The notes under the pieces: model-generated
What the model was told of the DNA's origin: nothing
Database searches by the model: none
The model's input: only the letters and a program-made list of their open reading frames with translations
Part shown: positions 53,030 through 60,837 of the stretch, piece by piece
Numbering within the stretch: position 1 is the first letter of the stretch
Layout of the letters: each line of letters begins with the position of its first letter
Position numbers and translations under genes: made by a program
Assembly: GCF_003841505.1 (NCBI RefSeq)
Contig: NZ_REGA01000012.1
Location: 1-64,000 of the forward strand
Length of the DNA stretch: 64,000 nt
Direction of reading: 5' to 3'
From: Natrarchaeobius chitinivorans
Lineage (GTDB): Archaea; Halobacteriota; Halobacteria; Halobacteriales; Natrialbaceae

Positions 53030-53695
53030 ATGCCACGGGCGATCGTCTTCGATCTCGATTACACGCTTGCAGTGCCGCGCCGGGACAGGGAGACGATCCT
53101 CCAGGAGGCGGTCGACGCGACCGACGCGCCCCACCTGAGTCGGGCCGAGTACGTCGAGGCCCACCGCGAGAACCTCACCCGCGAGACGCGCGAGCCGATC
53201 TTCGCCGACCTGCTCGACGGCCGCGAGAGCGACGCGGACCCGGCGGCACTCGCGACGGCCTACCGGGAGACGATCGCCGACGCGATCGAACCCCTGCCGG
53301 GGGTCGAGGGGATGCTCGAGGAGCTACGAGCGGAGTACCGCGTCGGATTGCTCACCAACGGTCCCGTCCGCGCCCAGCGGGACAAACTCGCGACCCTCGG
53401 CTGGGAGCGGTCGTTCGACGCCGCGCTGGTCACGGGCGAACTCGAGGCGGGCAAACCCGATCCGCGCGCGTTCGAGGCGATCGCGGACGAACTCGGCGTC
53501 GACCCCGCGGACGCCGTCTACGTCGGCGACGACGTCGACGCCGACGTCGCGGGCGCGACGAACGTCGGCATGCGGGCGATCCAGGTCCTCCTCGAGGACG
53601 GGCCGGACCCCGACCCTCGAGCCGTCGCCCACGTCGAACAGGCGGAAGTCACGACGGCGGTACCGACGATCGTCGCGGACCTCGAGCGGACGTGA
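53030..53695 (+). CDS. HAD-superfamily hydrolase
   Basis: 221 residues. AIVFDLDYTLAVP has the nucleophile Asp8 and acid Asp10; GLLTNGPVRAQRDKL carries motif II Thr; GKPDPRAFEAI motif III Lys; VYVGDDVDADVAGA motif IV. A helical cap lies between residues ~15 and 85. This is a haloacid-dehalogenase type I phosphatase (YjjG/phosphoglycolate phosphatase-like). Substrate unknown. Confidence 0.88.
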   Translation: MPRAIVFDLDYTLAVPRRDRETILQEAVDATDAPHLSRAEYVEAHRENLTRETREPIFADLLDGRESDADPAALATAYRETIADAIEPLPGVEGMLEELRAEYRVGLLTNGPVRAQRDKLATLGWERSFDAALVTGELEAGKPDPRAFEAIADELGVDPADAVYVGDDVDADVAGATNVGMRAIQVLLEDGPDPDPRAVAHVEQAEVTTAVPTIVADLERT

Positions 53696-53944
53696 ACCGG
53701 TAAATCGGTACAATAGATCGTCTTTGGCTCGGACCGTTCTTCCGCTCTGCTGTACCACTACTCGAAATTTCTTCACATATAAGTTTCGTACTGTGTGACA
53801 CTGTGCTCCGACGCGTCGAACTCGAGGTGCTCTCACATGGATCAGCCACGAACCGTTACCGACGTCGCCGAACGGATCGGCAACTGTTAATCCACACCAG
53901 CTATCAATATAAAATTTTTATAGGAGTGAGCCGTTTGGTGGCAT
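53696..53944. other. Intergenic region with repeat remnant and promoter
   Basis: The first 30 bases (ACCGGTAAATCGGTACAATA) resemble the right half of family B. A 17-codon frame (53837-53890, MDQPRTVTDVAERIGNC) may be the start of a lost HTH gene. TATAAAATTTTTATAGGAGTG at 53909-53929 (20-21 bases, an AT-rich box merging into a ribosome-binding-like AGGAG) precedes the nucleotidyltransferase. Confidence 0.4.
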
Positions 53945-54640
53945 ATGAGCCATCAGACGAATTCTGACGGCGGCAATGGAACTTCGATATCCTTGTCTAT
54001 ACCCGTACTGGACCCCGATTTGTTCAAGAGAAAGGCAACAGATGATGCTCTTCTCTTTTTAACTAACCACCGGTTCAGGCAGTTCTCACTCAGGGAGGTT
54101 GCAAACCAAATAGGACATTCTCAGCAGACCGTTCGCAGAGCCATCGACACCCTAATCGAGAACGACCTAGTGGTCGAATCCCCGGACGGAAATCAGCGAC
54201 TCGTCCAGATCAATCGGCAACGGCTATCAATTCCAGACGATCCGCTTCTCCGAATCCCACAGGCCGATTTTCAAGAACCGGTGAAAGCCGCCGTGGATAG
54301 TCTCGCTACTGCCCTCGATGATCTCTTGGCGGTTGTCCTGTACGGAAGTGTCGCACGTGGCGAGGCCGACCGGCGCAGCGATATCGACCTGTGGGTGCTC
54401 ACCCGGAAGAACCGAGCCGCAAACCAACGCGAGGCAAATGCAGTCGCTCGAGACCTCGAAGAGGAAGAATTTGATGGGGACAGGTACGCCTACGATATCG
54501 ATGTCGAAACAGTACAAGCGATCCCCACGTACACAGAAGATATCCGTGAAATTGTCGTCTCTGGCATTCCAGTTTACAGGACTGATGACTTCGCGACCGT
54601 CGAAAACCTGCTCCTTACGGAGTGTGGTGAGGGTGAGTAA
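53945..54640 (+). CDS. HTH-fused minimal nucleotidyltransferase (MNT)
   Basis: 231 residues. An N-terminal winged helix (~30-95; QFSLREVANQIGHSQQTVRR) is joined to a nucleotidyltransferase domain with VVLYGSVARGEADRRSDIDL (Gly134-Ser135, Asp146, Asp148). MNT proteins paired with HEPN proteins form toxin-antitoxin modules in which the MNT modifies the HEPN partner. Here the next gene overlaps by 8 nt, as in such modules. The HTH may repress the operon. GC content is lower than that of the neighbours, suggesting transfer. Confidence 0.82.
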   Translation: MSHQTNSDGGNGTSISLSIPVLDPDLFKRKATDDALLFLTNHRFRQFSLREVANQIGHSQQTVRRAIDTLIENDLVVESPDGNQRLVQINRQRLSIPDDPLLRIPQADFQEPVKAAVDSLATALDDLLAVVLYGSVARGEADRRSDIDLWVLTRKNRAANQREANAVARDLEEEEFDGDRYAYDIDVETVQAIPTYTEDIREIVVSGIPVYRTDDFATVENLLLTECGEGE

Positions 54641-54869
54641 TGGATCTGACCCGGCTGCTATCCGTGACGCGCTCACCCGCGCTCAAGATGCCTTCGAGAT
54701 GGCCGGTCGTGGACACGTAGAGTTCGAGGCCGGGATCAGTGGGGACGATGATTGGGAAACTCAACTGACGAAAGCGTGCCGGCTCCTCGAGGTCGTCGAT
54801 GCGTTCCAGTCCCAGGGCGATTGCAGCCGTTATCTAAATACAGCTGCCTTTCTTCACAAATACCAGTAG
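54633..54869 (+). CDS. HEPN-like partner of the MNT, apparently truncated
   Basis: 78 residues from GTG 54633, overlapping the MNT stop. It starts SNGSDPAAIRDALTRAQDAF, EMAGRGHVEFEAGIS, then WETQLTKACRLLEVVDAF, the N-terminal helices seen in haloarchaeal HEPN partners of this MNT type (recalled, not searched). After about residue 60 the sequence SRYLNTAAFLHKYQ ends abruptly. Family members are normally about 130-150 residues and carry the Rx4-6H catalytic motif beyond this point, so a 3' truncation is likely. Confidence 0.6.
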   Translation: MSNGSDPAAIRDALTRAQDAFEMAGRGHVEFEAGISGDDDWETQLTKACRLLEVVDAFQSQGDCSRYLNTAAFLHKYQ

Positions 54870-54900
54870 TTATATTATTGTGTAGTACAAACGTCACGAT

Positions 54901-54984
54901 GGAAGCTGCCCGCCGAAAATGCGTAGCAGGGGCGTGCACGCGAAAACGCCCCGGGTGTTGCACCACCCGAGGCGGGTGGCTTCC
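54901..54984. other. Highly structured palindromic region
   Basis: Three stems overlap: GGAAGCTGCCCGCC (54901) with GGCGGGTGGCTTCC (54971-54984); GGGGCGT (54929) with ACGCCCC (54946-54952); and CGCCCCGGGTG (54947) with CACCCGAGGCG (54964-54974). This could be a structured RNA, a strong terminator or the end of a lost insertion sequence of the IS200/IS605 kind. Confidence 0.5.
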
Positions 54985-55161
54985 AAGCTCACACCTGGTT
55001 GCCATGCTTTCGTTACCGCTACCGAGACAAAAAGCTCTCGCACGACGGTCACGTATCGCGTTCGAACAGCGGCCGCTTCGATCGGAGCGCCCGTTCGTCC
55101 GGAGCCACGGCGAACGACGCCGCCCGAATCGCCGCCGCCCACGCCTCGAGGGGCGATCCCG

Positions 55162-55407
55162 ATGAGTTCCGGTCGCGAAGCCGCCGACGCGGGACGCGTC
55201 GAGGCTCCGCCCGACCCCGTCTGCGATCGCTGCGGCGATCCGATTCCGGCCGAACGGGTGATTTTCCTCTCGAGTGAGCCCTGTGCCGCGCTTGCCGACC
55301 GGTACGATCCGGTCACGGCGACGTACTGTCCCGACTGCATCGCCGGCATCGGTATGCTCGCGCTCGGAGCCGAGACTCGAGCGCCCGCATCGATGGAAGC
55401 GGAGTGA
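55162..55407 (+). CDS. Zinc-ribbon protein
   Basis: 81 residues from ATG 55162. CDRCGDPIPAERVIFL and YCPDCIAGIGMLALG contain the CxxC pairs of a zinc ribbon; the linker is acidic. The frame is open upstream but those residues are Arg/Pro-rich and unlike protein from this genome. Function unknown. Confidence 0.6.
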   Translation: MSSGREAADAGRVEAPPDPVCDRCGDPIPAERVIFLSSEPCAALADRYDPVTATYCPDCIAGIGMLALGAETRAPASMEAE

Positions 55408-55430
55408 CGGCCCCTCGAGCGACCGACTGA

Positions 55431-56558
55431 TCAGTTGTTGGGGGAAGTTGCGGTCGGAAGCGTAAACGAGAACGTCGACCCCCGTTCAGATTCGGATTCG
55501 ACCCAGATCTCCCCGCCGTGTCGGTCGACGATCCGGTCGCACAGCGCGAGACCGATCCCCGTCCCGGGGTGTTCGTCCCGGCTGTGCAACCGGTTGAAGA
55601 TCTCGAATATTTCGTCCTGTTTCTCCGGCTCGATACCGATTCCGCTGTCGCGGACCGAGACGACCGACTCGGACCCGTTTCTCTCCGCGGAGACGTGGAT
55701 CCGGGGCGGATCGTCGGTGTACTCGAGCGCGTTACTCACCACGTTCAGAAGCAGCTGGTACAGCTGGTCCTCGTCGCCTTCGACGTGGGAGAGGTCGTCC
55801 ACGGTGACTTCGGCGTCGGCCTCGTCGATCCGCACCTGCAGGTCGGTGACGACGTCCGCCGCGACGTCGTCCAGATCGACCGCGGCAAACGACTGCCCCT
55901 CCGAATCGATTCGCGAGTAGACGAGCAGGCTCTCGACCATCTCGTGCATCCGGTCGGCACCGTCGACGGCGAACTCGAGGAACTCCTGGTTCTCCTCCGA
56001 GAGGTCGTCCGACCGTTTTTCGATGAGCCGCAGGTACGCCGACACCATCCGAAGCGGCTCCTGGAGGTCGTGTGAGGCCGCGTACGCGAACTGCTCGAGG
56101 CGCTGGTTCGACTCCTCGAGGCGTGCGATCGTGTTTTCGACTTCCCGTTTGCTCGTCTCCGTTCGTCCCTCGCGTATCCCCAACCAGAATCCCGCGAGTG
56201 AACTGAAGGCGGGTAGAATCGTAAACGCCCTGTCAGGGTTGGTGATTCCGCCCTCCACGATGAAATCGTACACGATCAGGAACAGTACCATAGAGACGAA
56301 CCCGCCGAGGGTCCACTTCGTCACCGTCGAGTGAAAGTCGGGGTGGATGTCGGTTTTCGGGAGACGATAGCCGCCGTAGACCAGCACCACGCCCGGGATG
56401 GTGACGAAGACCGAGACGAAAACCGCACTCGACAGGGGCGTACCCAGGTCGACCCGGAGGTATCCCCGTATCAACGCAGCCGTGATGAACACGGTCCCGA
56501 GGAGGATGATGATACGTCTCCCTCCGACTCGTTCGATGAGACGCCCCTCAAAATTCAT
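55431..56558 (-). CDS. Membrane sensor histidine kinase
   Basis: 375 residues. Four to five membrane helices (13-30, 42-63, 82-102, 113-128) are followed by a coiled segment, the DHp box FAYAASHDLQEPLRMV with His163, and a HATPase domain with NVVSNALEY, DSGIGIEPEKQ and GTGIGLALCDRIV. No separate ligand domain is seen, so the membrane part itself may sense. ATG 56558 is chosen; ATG 56597 would add 13 residues. No response regulator is adjacent. Confidence 0.88.
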   Translation of the reverse strand: MNFEGRLIERVGGRRIIILLGTVFITAALIRGYLRVDLGTPLSSAVFVSVFVTIPGVVLVYGGYRLPKTDIHPDFHSTVTKWTLGGFVSMVLFLIVYDFIVEGGITNPDRAFTILPAFSSLAGFWLGIREGRTETSKREVENTIARLEESNQRLEQFAYAASHDLQEPLRMVSAYLRLIEKRSDDLSEENQEFLEFAVDGADRMHEMVESLLVYSRIDSEGQSFAAVDLDDVAADVVTDLQVRIDEADAEVTVDDLSHVEGDEDQLYQLLLNVVSNALEYTDDPPRIHVSAERNGSESVVSVRDSGIGIEPEKQDEIFEIFNRLHSRDEHPGTGIGLALCDRIVDRHGGEIWVESESERGSTFSFTLPTATSPNN

Positions 56559-56858
56559 TGGTAGGTATGACGCGACCTCGAACTTGTACCTTTTCATCAA
56601 CCACGAGTCATTATGTGAAAATAGACGAGGGCAGTCCGATTCCGGTTCACATTCGGCGTGCTCCTGTTCACATTCGGCATGCTCCTGCCACCCTCGACGC
56701 GTTCCCCGTGAGCGCCCGGCGGGCGGGATTGCGGTGGGTGACGGATCACACCGAACAGGCACCGTCGTCGAGTTCGTCGTGCACGGCCTCTCCGGCTACA
56801 CGTACTCTCTGGCACAACTCCCGAGAGAAAGACCGAGTCTCTCCGCGACGACTTCGCT
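56559..56858. other. Intergenic region with 21-bp tandem repeat
   Basis: Contains GTTCACATTCGGCGTGCTCCT and a near-copy directly after it (56645-56665 and 56666-56686; one difference). No gene is supported here. A TATTTTCACATAATG stretch may be the kinase promoter. Confidence 0.4.
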
Positions 56859-57254
56859 CTACTCGTGCGTTCGAACCACTGCCTGGACGACGTCCGTCGC
56901 CCGCTTGACCGCCGCGCCGGACTCGAGCAATACGCTCGTCCGCGACGTCTCACCCTCGTTCGACCGAACGCGCAGGTCGACGTCCGCGGCCGCCTCGGCC
57001 GCGACGGCCGGTTCGACCGAAAACTCGAGTCTGGCGTGATCCTCGTGGACGAAGACGCGGGCGATCCGTTCGTCAGATCCGGACGGTGTGCCTCGAGTGA
57101 CGTCGTACGCGCGAGCGCCGCCGGCCGTCGGCTCGACGTCCCGGTCGGCGTTCGCCACCGCGACCGACTCGAGTTCGCCGTCGTCGCGGCCTTCGAGTTC
57201 GGACGCGAGCAACTGGGCGATCCGTTTGCCGTCGGTGATCCGTTTTTCGACCAT
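56859..57254 (-). CDS. Conserved haloarchaeal protein
   Basis: 131 residues: MVEKRITDGKRIAQLLASEL, AVANADRDVEPTAGGARAY and ARVFVHEDHARLEFSVEP. Predicted alpha/beta, highly acidic. Similar proteins are found through haloarchaea next to DUF2240 genes, as here (stop of DUF2240 gene region is 23 nt to its right). No function is known to me. Confidence 0.65.
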   Translation of the reverse strand: MVEKRITDGKRIAQLLASELEGRDDGELESVAVANADRDVEPTAGGARAYDVTRGTPSGSDERIARVFVHEDHARLEFSVEPAVAAEAAADVDLRVRSNEGETSRTSVLLESGAAVKRATDVVQAVVRTHE

Positions 57255-57277
57255 GAGGGCCGTCGGACCGGCAGGGA

Positions 57278-57736
57278 TTAACCAGCTTCGTCTGCGGCCA
57301 GCGCGTCTTTCGCGACCGGGACGAGTTCGCTGACGTCGATTCCCTCTCGTCGGGCGTACACCACGGCGGCGGCTTCGATCGTCACCTCGAGTTCGCTCTG
57401 CAGAGCGTTGATCGCACCCACCGCCTCGTGTTTTTCCATCCCCTCGGCGACGAGGTCGCCGAGGACGCGCTCGAAGGCGGATCGCTCGCGGAGCAGGTCC
57501 TCGTCGGGGACGAACTCCTCGGGGACGGTTATCTCGCCCGGGTCGAACGCGGCGACGAGTTCGTCGCCCTCGTGTTCGAGTAACCCTTCGCCGGCGGCGA
57601 CGTCGATCAGTCGCTTCGATTGATCGGGGGAAAACCAGTCGCGCTCGAGCGAGAGGGAGACGACGAACTCGCTCTCCTCGAGTCGTGACGTGCCGTTCTG
57701 GATGAACGGTGCGGCGACCGCGACGCGAAGGCTCAT
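57278..57736 (-). CDS. DUF2240 family protein
   Basis: 152 residues: MSLRVAVAAPFIQNGTSRLE, FVVSLSLERDWFSPDQSKRLI, EITVPEEFVPDEDLLRERSAF and AVGAINALQSELEVTIEAAA. This matches the archaeal DUF2240 family, largely helical, possibly nucleic-acid related. ATG 57736 is chosen as the start of similarity. It lies between the RNase H-like gene and the small acidic protein, all transcribed leftwards. Confidence 0.8.
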   Translation of the reverse strand: MSLRVAVAAPFIQNGTSRLEESEFVVSLSLERDWFSPDQSKRLIDVAAGEGLLEHEGDELVAAFDPGEITVPEEFVPDEDLLRERSAFERVLGDLVAEGMEKHEAVGAINALQSELEVTIEAAAVVYARREGIDVSELVPVAKDALAADEAG

Positions 57737-57803
57737 CGACGACGACTCTCTCGACACACGAGAAAACGATGACGGTTCACGGTGGTCGACCTCGCTCGTA
57801 CAC

Positions 57804-58442
57804 TCAATCGGACGCGCGCCCGCTCCCGCCGTTGCGGTCGGCCCGGGACGGCGGCGGGAACTCCGTCGCCGTGTGTTCGATCGGGTCCGGAAGCACGCAG
57901 CGGTCGGGCTCGCTGTTGACGTGTTCGTAGCGGTCAGGCGTGTTCGCGAGCGGGTGTGCCGGGTTCTGATCGCTGTCGATTCGGGCGGCACGGACGGCAC
58001 CGAACCCGCTGAGACGGGCCTGAATGCCTCGCCAGTGGTAGCCGGTCGCCGCCGGGACCGACAGCGGTCGCGGCGATTTTCCCTCCGGATGGTTCGTCGC
58101 GAGAACGGCGTTGTTGACGTTGCTCGCGAGCGCGTCGTGGTCGACGAGGACGCCGACACTCACGTCTCGAGGAGCCCGTGCCGCGAGGACGTCGAGCCCC
58201 AGATGCAACGCCCGATACTCGGCGACGTTGTTGTCCGGGGGCGTATCCGCCGTCGCGATTCGGGCGACGCGAGTCCCATCGCGCGTCTCGATGACGGCAC
58301 CCAGCCCACCACCGGACGTCCGGAACGACCCGTCGGTCGCGACGTAGAAGTCTCGGTGGTGGGTTCGCGGGGGATGGGCGATGTGAGGGGTGGGCGACTC
58401 GTCGAACAGGTCCCGCAGTGCGGGCCGGCCGTGAGCGGCCAT
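57804..58442 (-). CDS. Ribonuclease H-like protein
   Basis: 212 residues from ATG 58442. DFYVATDGSFRTSGGGLGAVIE carries the first catalytic Asp of the RNase HI fold, PDNNVAEYRALHLGLDVL the Glu, and GVLVDHDALASNV the second Asp; a final Asp (IDSDQNPAHPL) is also visible. It would cut the RNA strand of RNA-DNA hybrids. The C-terminal ~40 residues are an acidic/polar tail. The short N-terminal part (~45 residues) has no clear fold. Confidence 0.8.
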   Translation of the reverse strand: MAAHGRPALRDLFDESPTPHIAHPPRTHHRDFYVATDGSFRTSGGGLGAVIETRDGTRVARIATADTPPDNNVAEYRALHLGLDVLAARAPRDVSVGVLVDHDALASNVNNAVLATNHPEGKSPRPLSVPAATGYHWRGIQARLSGFGAVRAARIDSDQNPAHPLANTPDRYEHVNSEPDRCVLPDPIEHTATEFPPPSRADRNGGSGRASD

Positions 58443-58612
58443 AGTAGCGTGTAAGTTCCTACTCCACTTAACTATTCTGTCTGCGTTAACATCAACCACG
58501 GCATCAGTCTGTGCTTTCGGTCGCTGCCCACCGCAACACAGTCAGTCGGCGGGAGGTACCACTCTCAGCGCCGGATCGGTACCGTTTCACACCCCCGGCG
58601 AGTGGTCATCGC

Positions 58613-58960
58613 ATGGACGACGATATCTCGCTCGACGGACGGACGTTCGTCGGCGTCGAAAACAGCGATAGCGGGGACGTCGGGTCGGACACCCGGTTTC
58701 GCTACGAACAGGACGGAAACCGCGTCTACGCGAACTACGCTGGCGACGGAATCGTCGACGGACATCTGGTCGGGACGTTCGACGGCGAACGACTGGACAT
58801 CCGGTACGCCCAGCTAACCGAAGACGGCGAAACGGCGACCGGACACTCCGTCGGCCGGGTCGAACGCCTCGAGGACGGCCGACTCAGGATCGAAGACGAG
58901 TGGGAGTGGGAGTCCAAACCCGGATCTGGTGTGTCAGTACTCGAGGAGATCCACGACTGA
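58613..58960 (+). CDS. Small beta-rich haloarchaeal protein
   Basis: 115 residues: MDDDISLDGRTFVGVENSDSG, TRFRYEQDGNRVYANYAGDGI, VDGHLVGTFDGERLDIRYAQ and RLRIEDEWEWESKPGSG. Repeated beta-hairpins suggest a small barrel. Databases often label such proteins as n-acetylglutamate synthase, but no acetyltransferase motif is present. The TGA stop is the first base triplet of a family B repeat. Confidence 0.7.
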   Translation: MDDDISLDGRTFVGVENSDSGDVGSDTRFRYEQDGNRVYANYAGDGIVDGHLVGTFDGERLDIRYAQLTEDGETATGHSVGRVERLEDGRLRIEDEWEWESKPGSGVSVLEEIHD

Positions 58961-59082
58961 GACGGATTTCTGTCCCGATATATCCGCGCAACCGCCGCCC
59001 GGGTCGCAGGTGTGCGGGAACCGCCGACAGCAGGATGTCAGTGCCGACCAGCAGGATATCAGTGCCAACCAGCAGGATGTCA
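58958..59082. repeat. Family B repeat joining two convergent stop codons, with a 21-bp tandem repeat
   Basis: TGAGACGGATTTCTGTCCCG starts at the stop codon of the rightward gene. The stem CGCAACCGCC/GCAGGTGTGCGG is worn. The right end is a triplicated ~21-bp unit (ACCAGCAGGATGTCAGTGCC type) which on the minus strand reads TGACATCCTGCTG; the outermost TGA (59080-59082) is the radB stop codon. Confidence 0.65.
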
Positions 59083-59859
59083 GTGGTGAGCCGTGCCGTC
59101 TTCGCCGTCGATTCCGGCGTCCGTGATCCGGAACGTGGTAGACTCCCCGACCGGTTTCGATCGGTGTTTCTCGAGGGTTGCCCGTCGGTTGCCACCCCGA
59201 AAGCGCTCGAGGCGAACGACGACGCCGGTCCAGTGTTCTAAGGTGTTCCCGCCGAGCGCTCGAGTTCGATCGGAGTCGGGATCGGCGAACACCTGGTTCG
59301 TGAGGACGACCGCGAGGTCGTGTTTGCGAGCCAGCGAGAGGAGATGGGTCACCTGCCGGGCGACGCGGCGCAGCGATTCACCGCCGTCGTCGTCTTCGGT
59401 TCGCTCGAGGCGGTAAAATCCGGTCGCACTGTCGAGAACGACCAGATCCGCCCGTTCGGCGAACTCCTCGACGTCCCTGACGGCCTCTGCTTGCTCCTCG
59501 AAATCCAGCGCGTCCTCGACGACGATCCGGGAGGCGACCGACTGGACGGTCTCGTCTTCGTCGCCTCCCGTTCGATCCGGATCGGCCTCGAGTTCGCCGG
59601 TCACACCCGCGGTCTTCGATGGGGTGGCATCGACTCGAGCCGACAGCAGTTGCTCGAAGCGATCGATCGAGATCCCCTCCGTATCGATGTAGACGACGGT
59701 CCCGCCGTCTGCAGCGGTTTCGACCGCGGCCGAAAGCACCACGTTGGTCTTGCCCGCGGCCGGCGGTCCGTACACCTGCGTGACGGTTCCGCGCTCGAAT
59801 CCCCCGCCGAGTAACTCGTCGACCGGGTCACAGCCGGTCGAAATCGGCTCGTCGTTCAC
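59080..59859 (-). CDS. radB: DNA repair and recombination protein RadB
   Basis: 259 residues from GTG 59859. RecA-fold recombinase paralogue: STGCDPVDELLGGGFERGTV, Walker A YGPPAAGKTN (31-38), LVVLDSATGFYRLE as Walker B and VVLTNQVF as loop 2 region. RadB lacks the N-terminal DNA-binding domain of RadA and assists it. A loop of about 30 acidic residues (~80-115) is a halophile insertion. The stop codon lies in a repeat shared with the convergent gene. Confidence 0.92.
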   Translation of the reverse strand: MNDEPISTGCDPVDELLGGGFERGTVTQVYGPPAAGKTNVVLSAAVETAADGGTVVYIDTEGISIDRFEQLLSARVDATPSKTAGVTGELEADPDRTGGDEDETVQSVASRIVVEDALDFEEQAEAVRDVEEFAERADLVVLDSATGFYRLERTEDDDGGESLRRVARQVTHLLSLARKHDLAVVLTNQVFADPDSDRTRALGGNTLEHWTGVVVRLERFRGGNRRATLEKHRSKPVGESTTFRITDAGIDGEDGTAHH

Positions 59860-60059
59860 GGGTTCCGTTCGGATCGTTCGCGCAAAAACCCCCCGGAACG
59901 CGTCTGCCCCGTGTGCCGCGGAATCCGAGCGAAGACGAGCAGACCGAAACATCCGAGGGAAGACGAGCAGATCGGAACTTCCGGCTCGAAGACGAGTAGA
60001 CCGCCGACCGCCCCGGGCGGTCGAACACGTTTATTCGCTCTCGAGACGAACGCCGATAC

Positions 60060-60836
60060 GTGATCGTCGTCGCCACGTCGGATTTCGAGGTGTACCACGG
60101 CGTCGTCAACGAGCTGCGCGACCGCGGTGCGACGTTTACGACCGTCGAACCCGACGAGGAGCTACCGGAGCGAGCGACCGTCGTCGTGACGGACGGGAGT
60201 CACGCCGACGCCTTCGGCGGGGTACCGACGATCGTCGCCGACCCCGACGACCCCCGTCGAGGCGTCGATCGAGCGTTGTCGTCGGTCAGAGGCGACGCCG
60301 GTCGAACGGTCATCGGCGTCGATCCGGGGCGCAAGCCAGGTATCGCCGTACTCAACGTTGGAACGGTCGTCGCAGTCTTTCAGGTTCCGCTCGCCGACGC
60401 CGTCGGCGTCATCGAACGCGAGGTGAGAGAGGCGACCGACCCCGTCGTCCGAATCGGCGACGGCTCGCGGCTCCAGAGCGCGACGCTCGTCAACGACCTC
60501 GAGGACGTCCGCGTCGAACTCGTCGACGAAACCGGAACGACGCCGTATCTCGGGACCGGCGCACGCGGAATGGAGGACGTCCTCGCCGCGGTGAACATCG
60601 CCCGCCTCGAGGGCGAAGTCGTCGAGAGCCGGGAGATCGAACCGACGAAGGGAGAACTCCAGCTCATCAAGGATCGATCGCGCGAACGCAGCGACGAGAA
60701 CCGGGCGATCGACGAACTACTGGCGCGTCGGGTCGCCGCCGGGGAGCTAACGGTCGACGAAGCGCTCGCCGAACACCGGGGGCGTGAGGACGGTGACGAT
60801 CGACGTGACGAACCCGACGGCGCGGACGGGTCGTGA
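60060..60836 (+). CDS. RuvC/RNase H-fold-like haloarchaeal protein
   Basis: 258 residues from GTG 60060. VVATSDFEVYHGVVNELRDRG forms an N-terminal alpha/beta domain; the centre has VIGVDPGRKPGIAVLN, close to the first strand and catalytic Asp of RuvC-like RNase H folds (GxDPG), then VVRIGDGSRLQSATLV and GMEDVLAAVNIARLEG. The acidic Arg/Asp-rich tail is disordered. Conserved in archaea; nuclease activity is only inferred. It ends 1 nt from a convergent gene's stop. Confidence 0.72.
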   Translation: MIVVATSDFEVYHGVVNELRDRGATFTTVEPDEELPERATVVVTDGSHADAFGGVPTIVADPDDPRRGVDRALSSVRGDAGRTVIGVDPGRKPGIAVLNVGTVVAVFQVPLADAVGVIEREVREATDPVVRIGDGSRLQSATLVNDLEDVRVELVDETGTTPYLGTGARGMEDVLAAVNIARLEGEVVESREIEPTKGELQLIKDRSRERSDENRAIDELLARRVAAGELTVDEALAEHRGREDGDDRRDEPDGADGS

Positions 60837-60837
60837 G

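Noticed and set aside
54894-55349. Minus-strand frame as a TnpB or IS remnant beside the palindrome
   Set aside because: No TnpB zinc-finger or catalytic motif can be read; it overlaps a better zinc-ribbon gene on the plus strand.
59020-59085. Possible CRISPR-like short repeat near radB
   Set aside because: 21-bp units abut each other without spacers and are explained as duplicated ends of a family B repeat.
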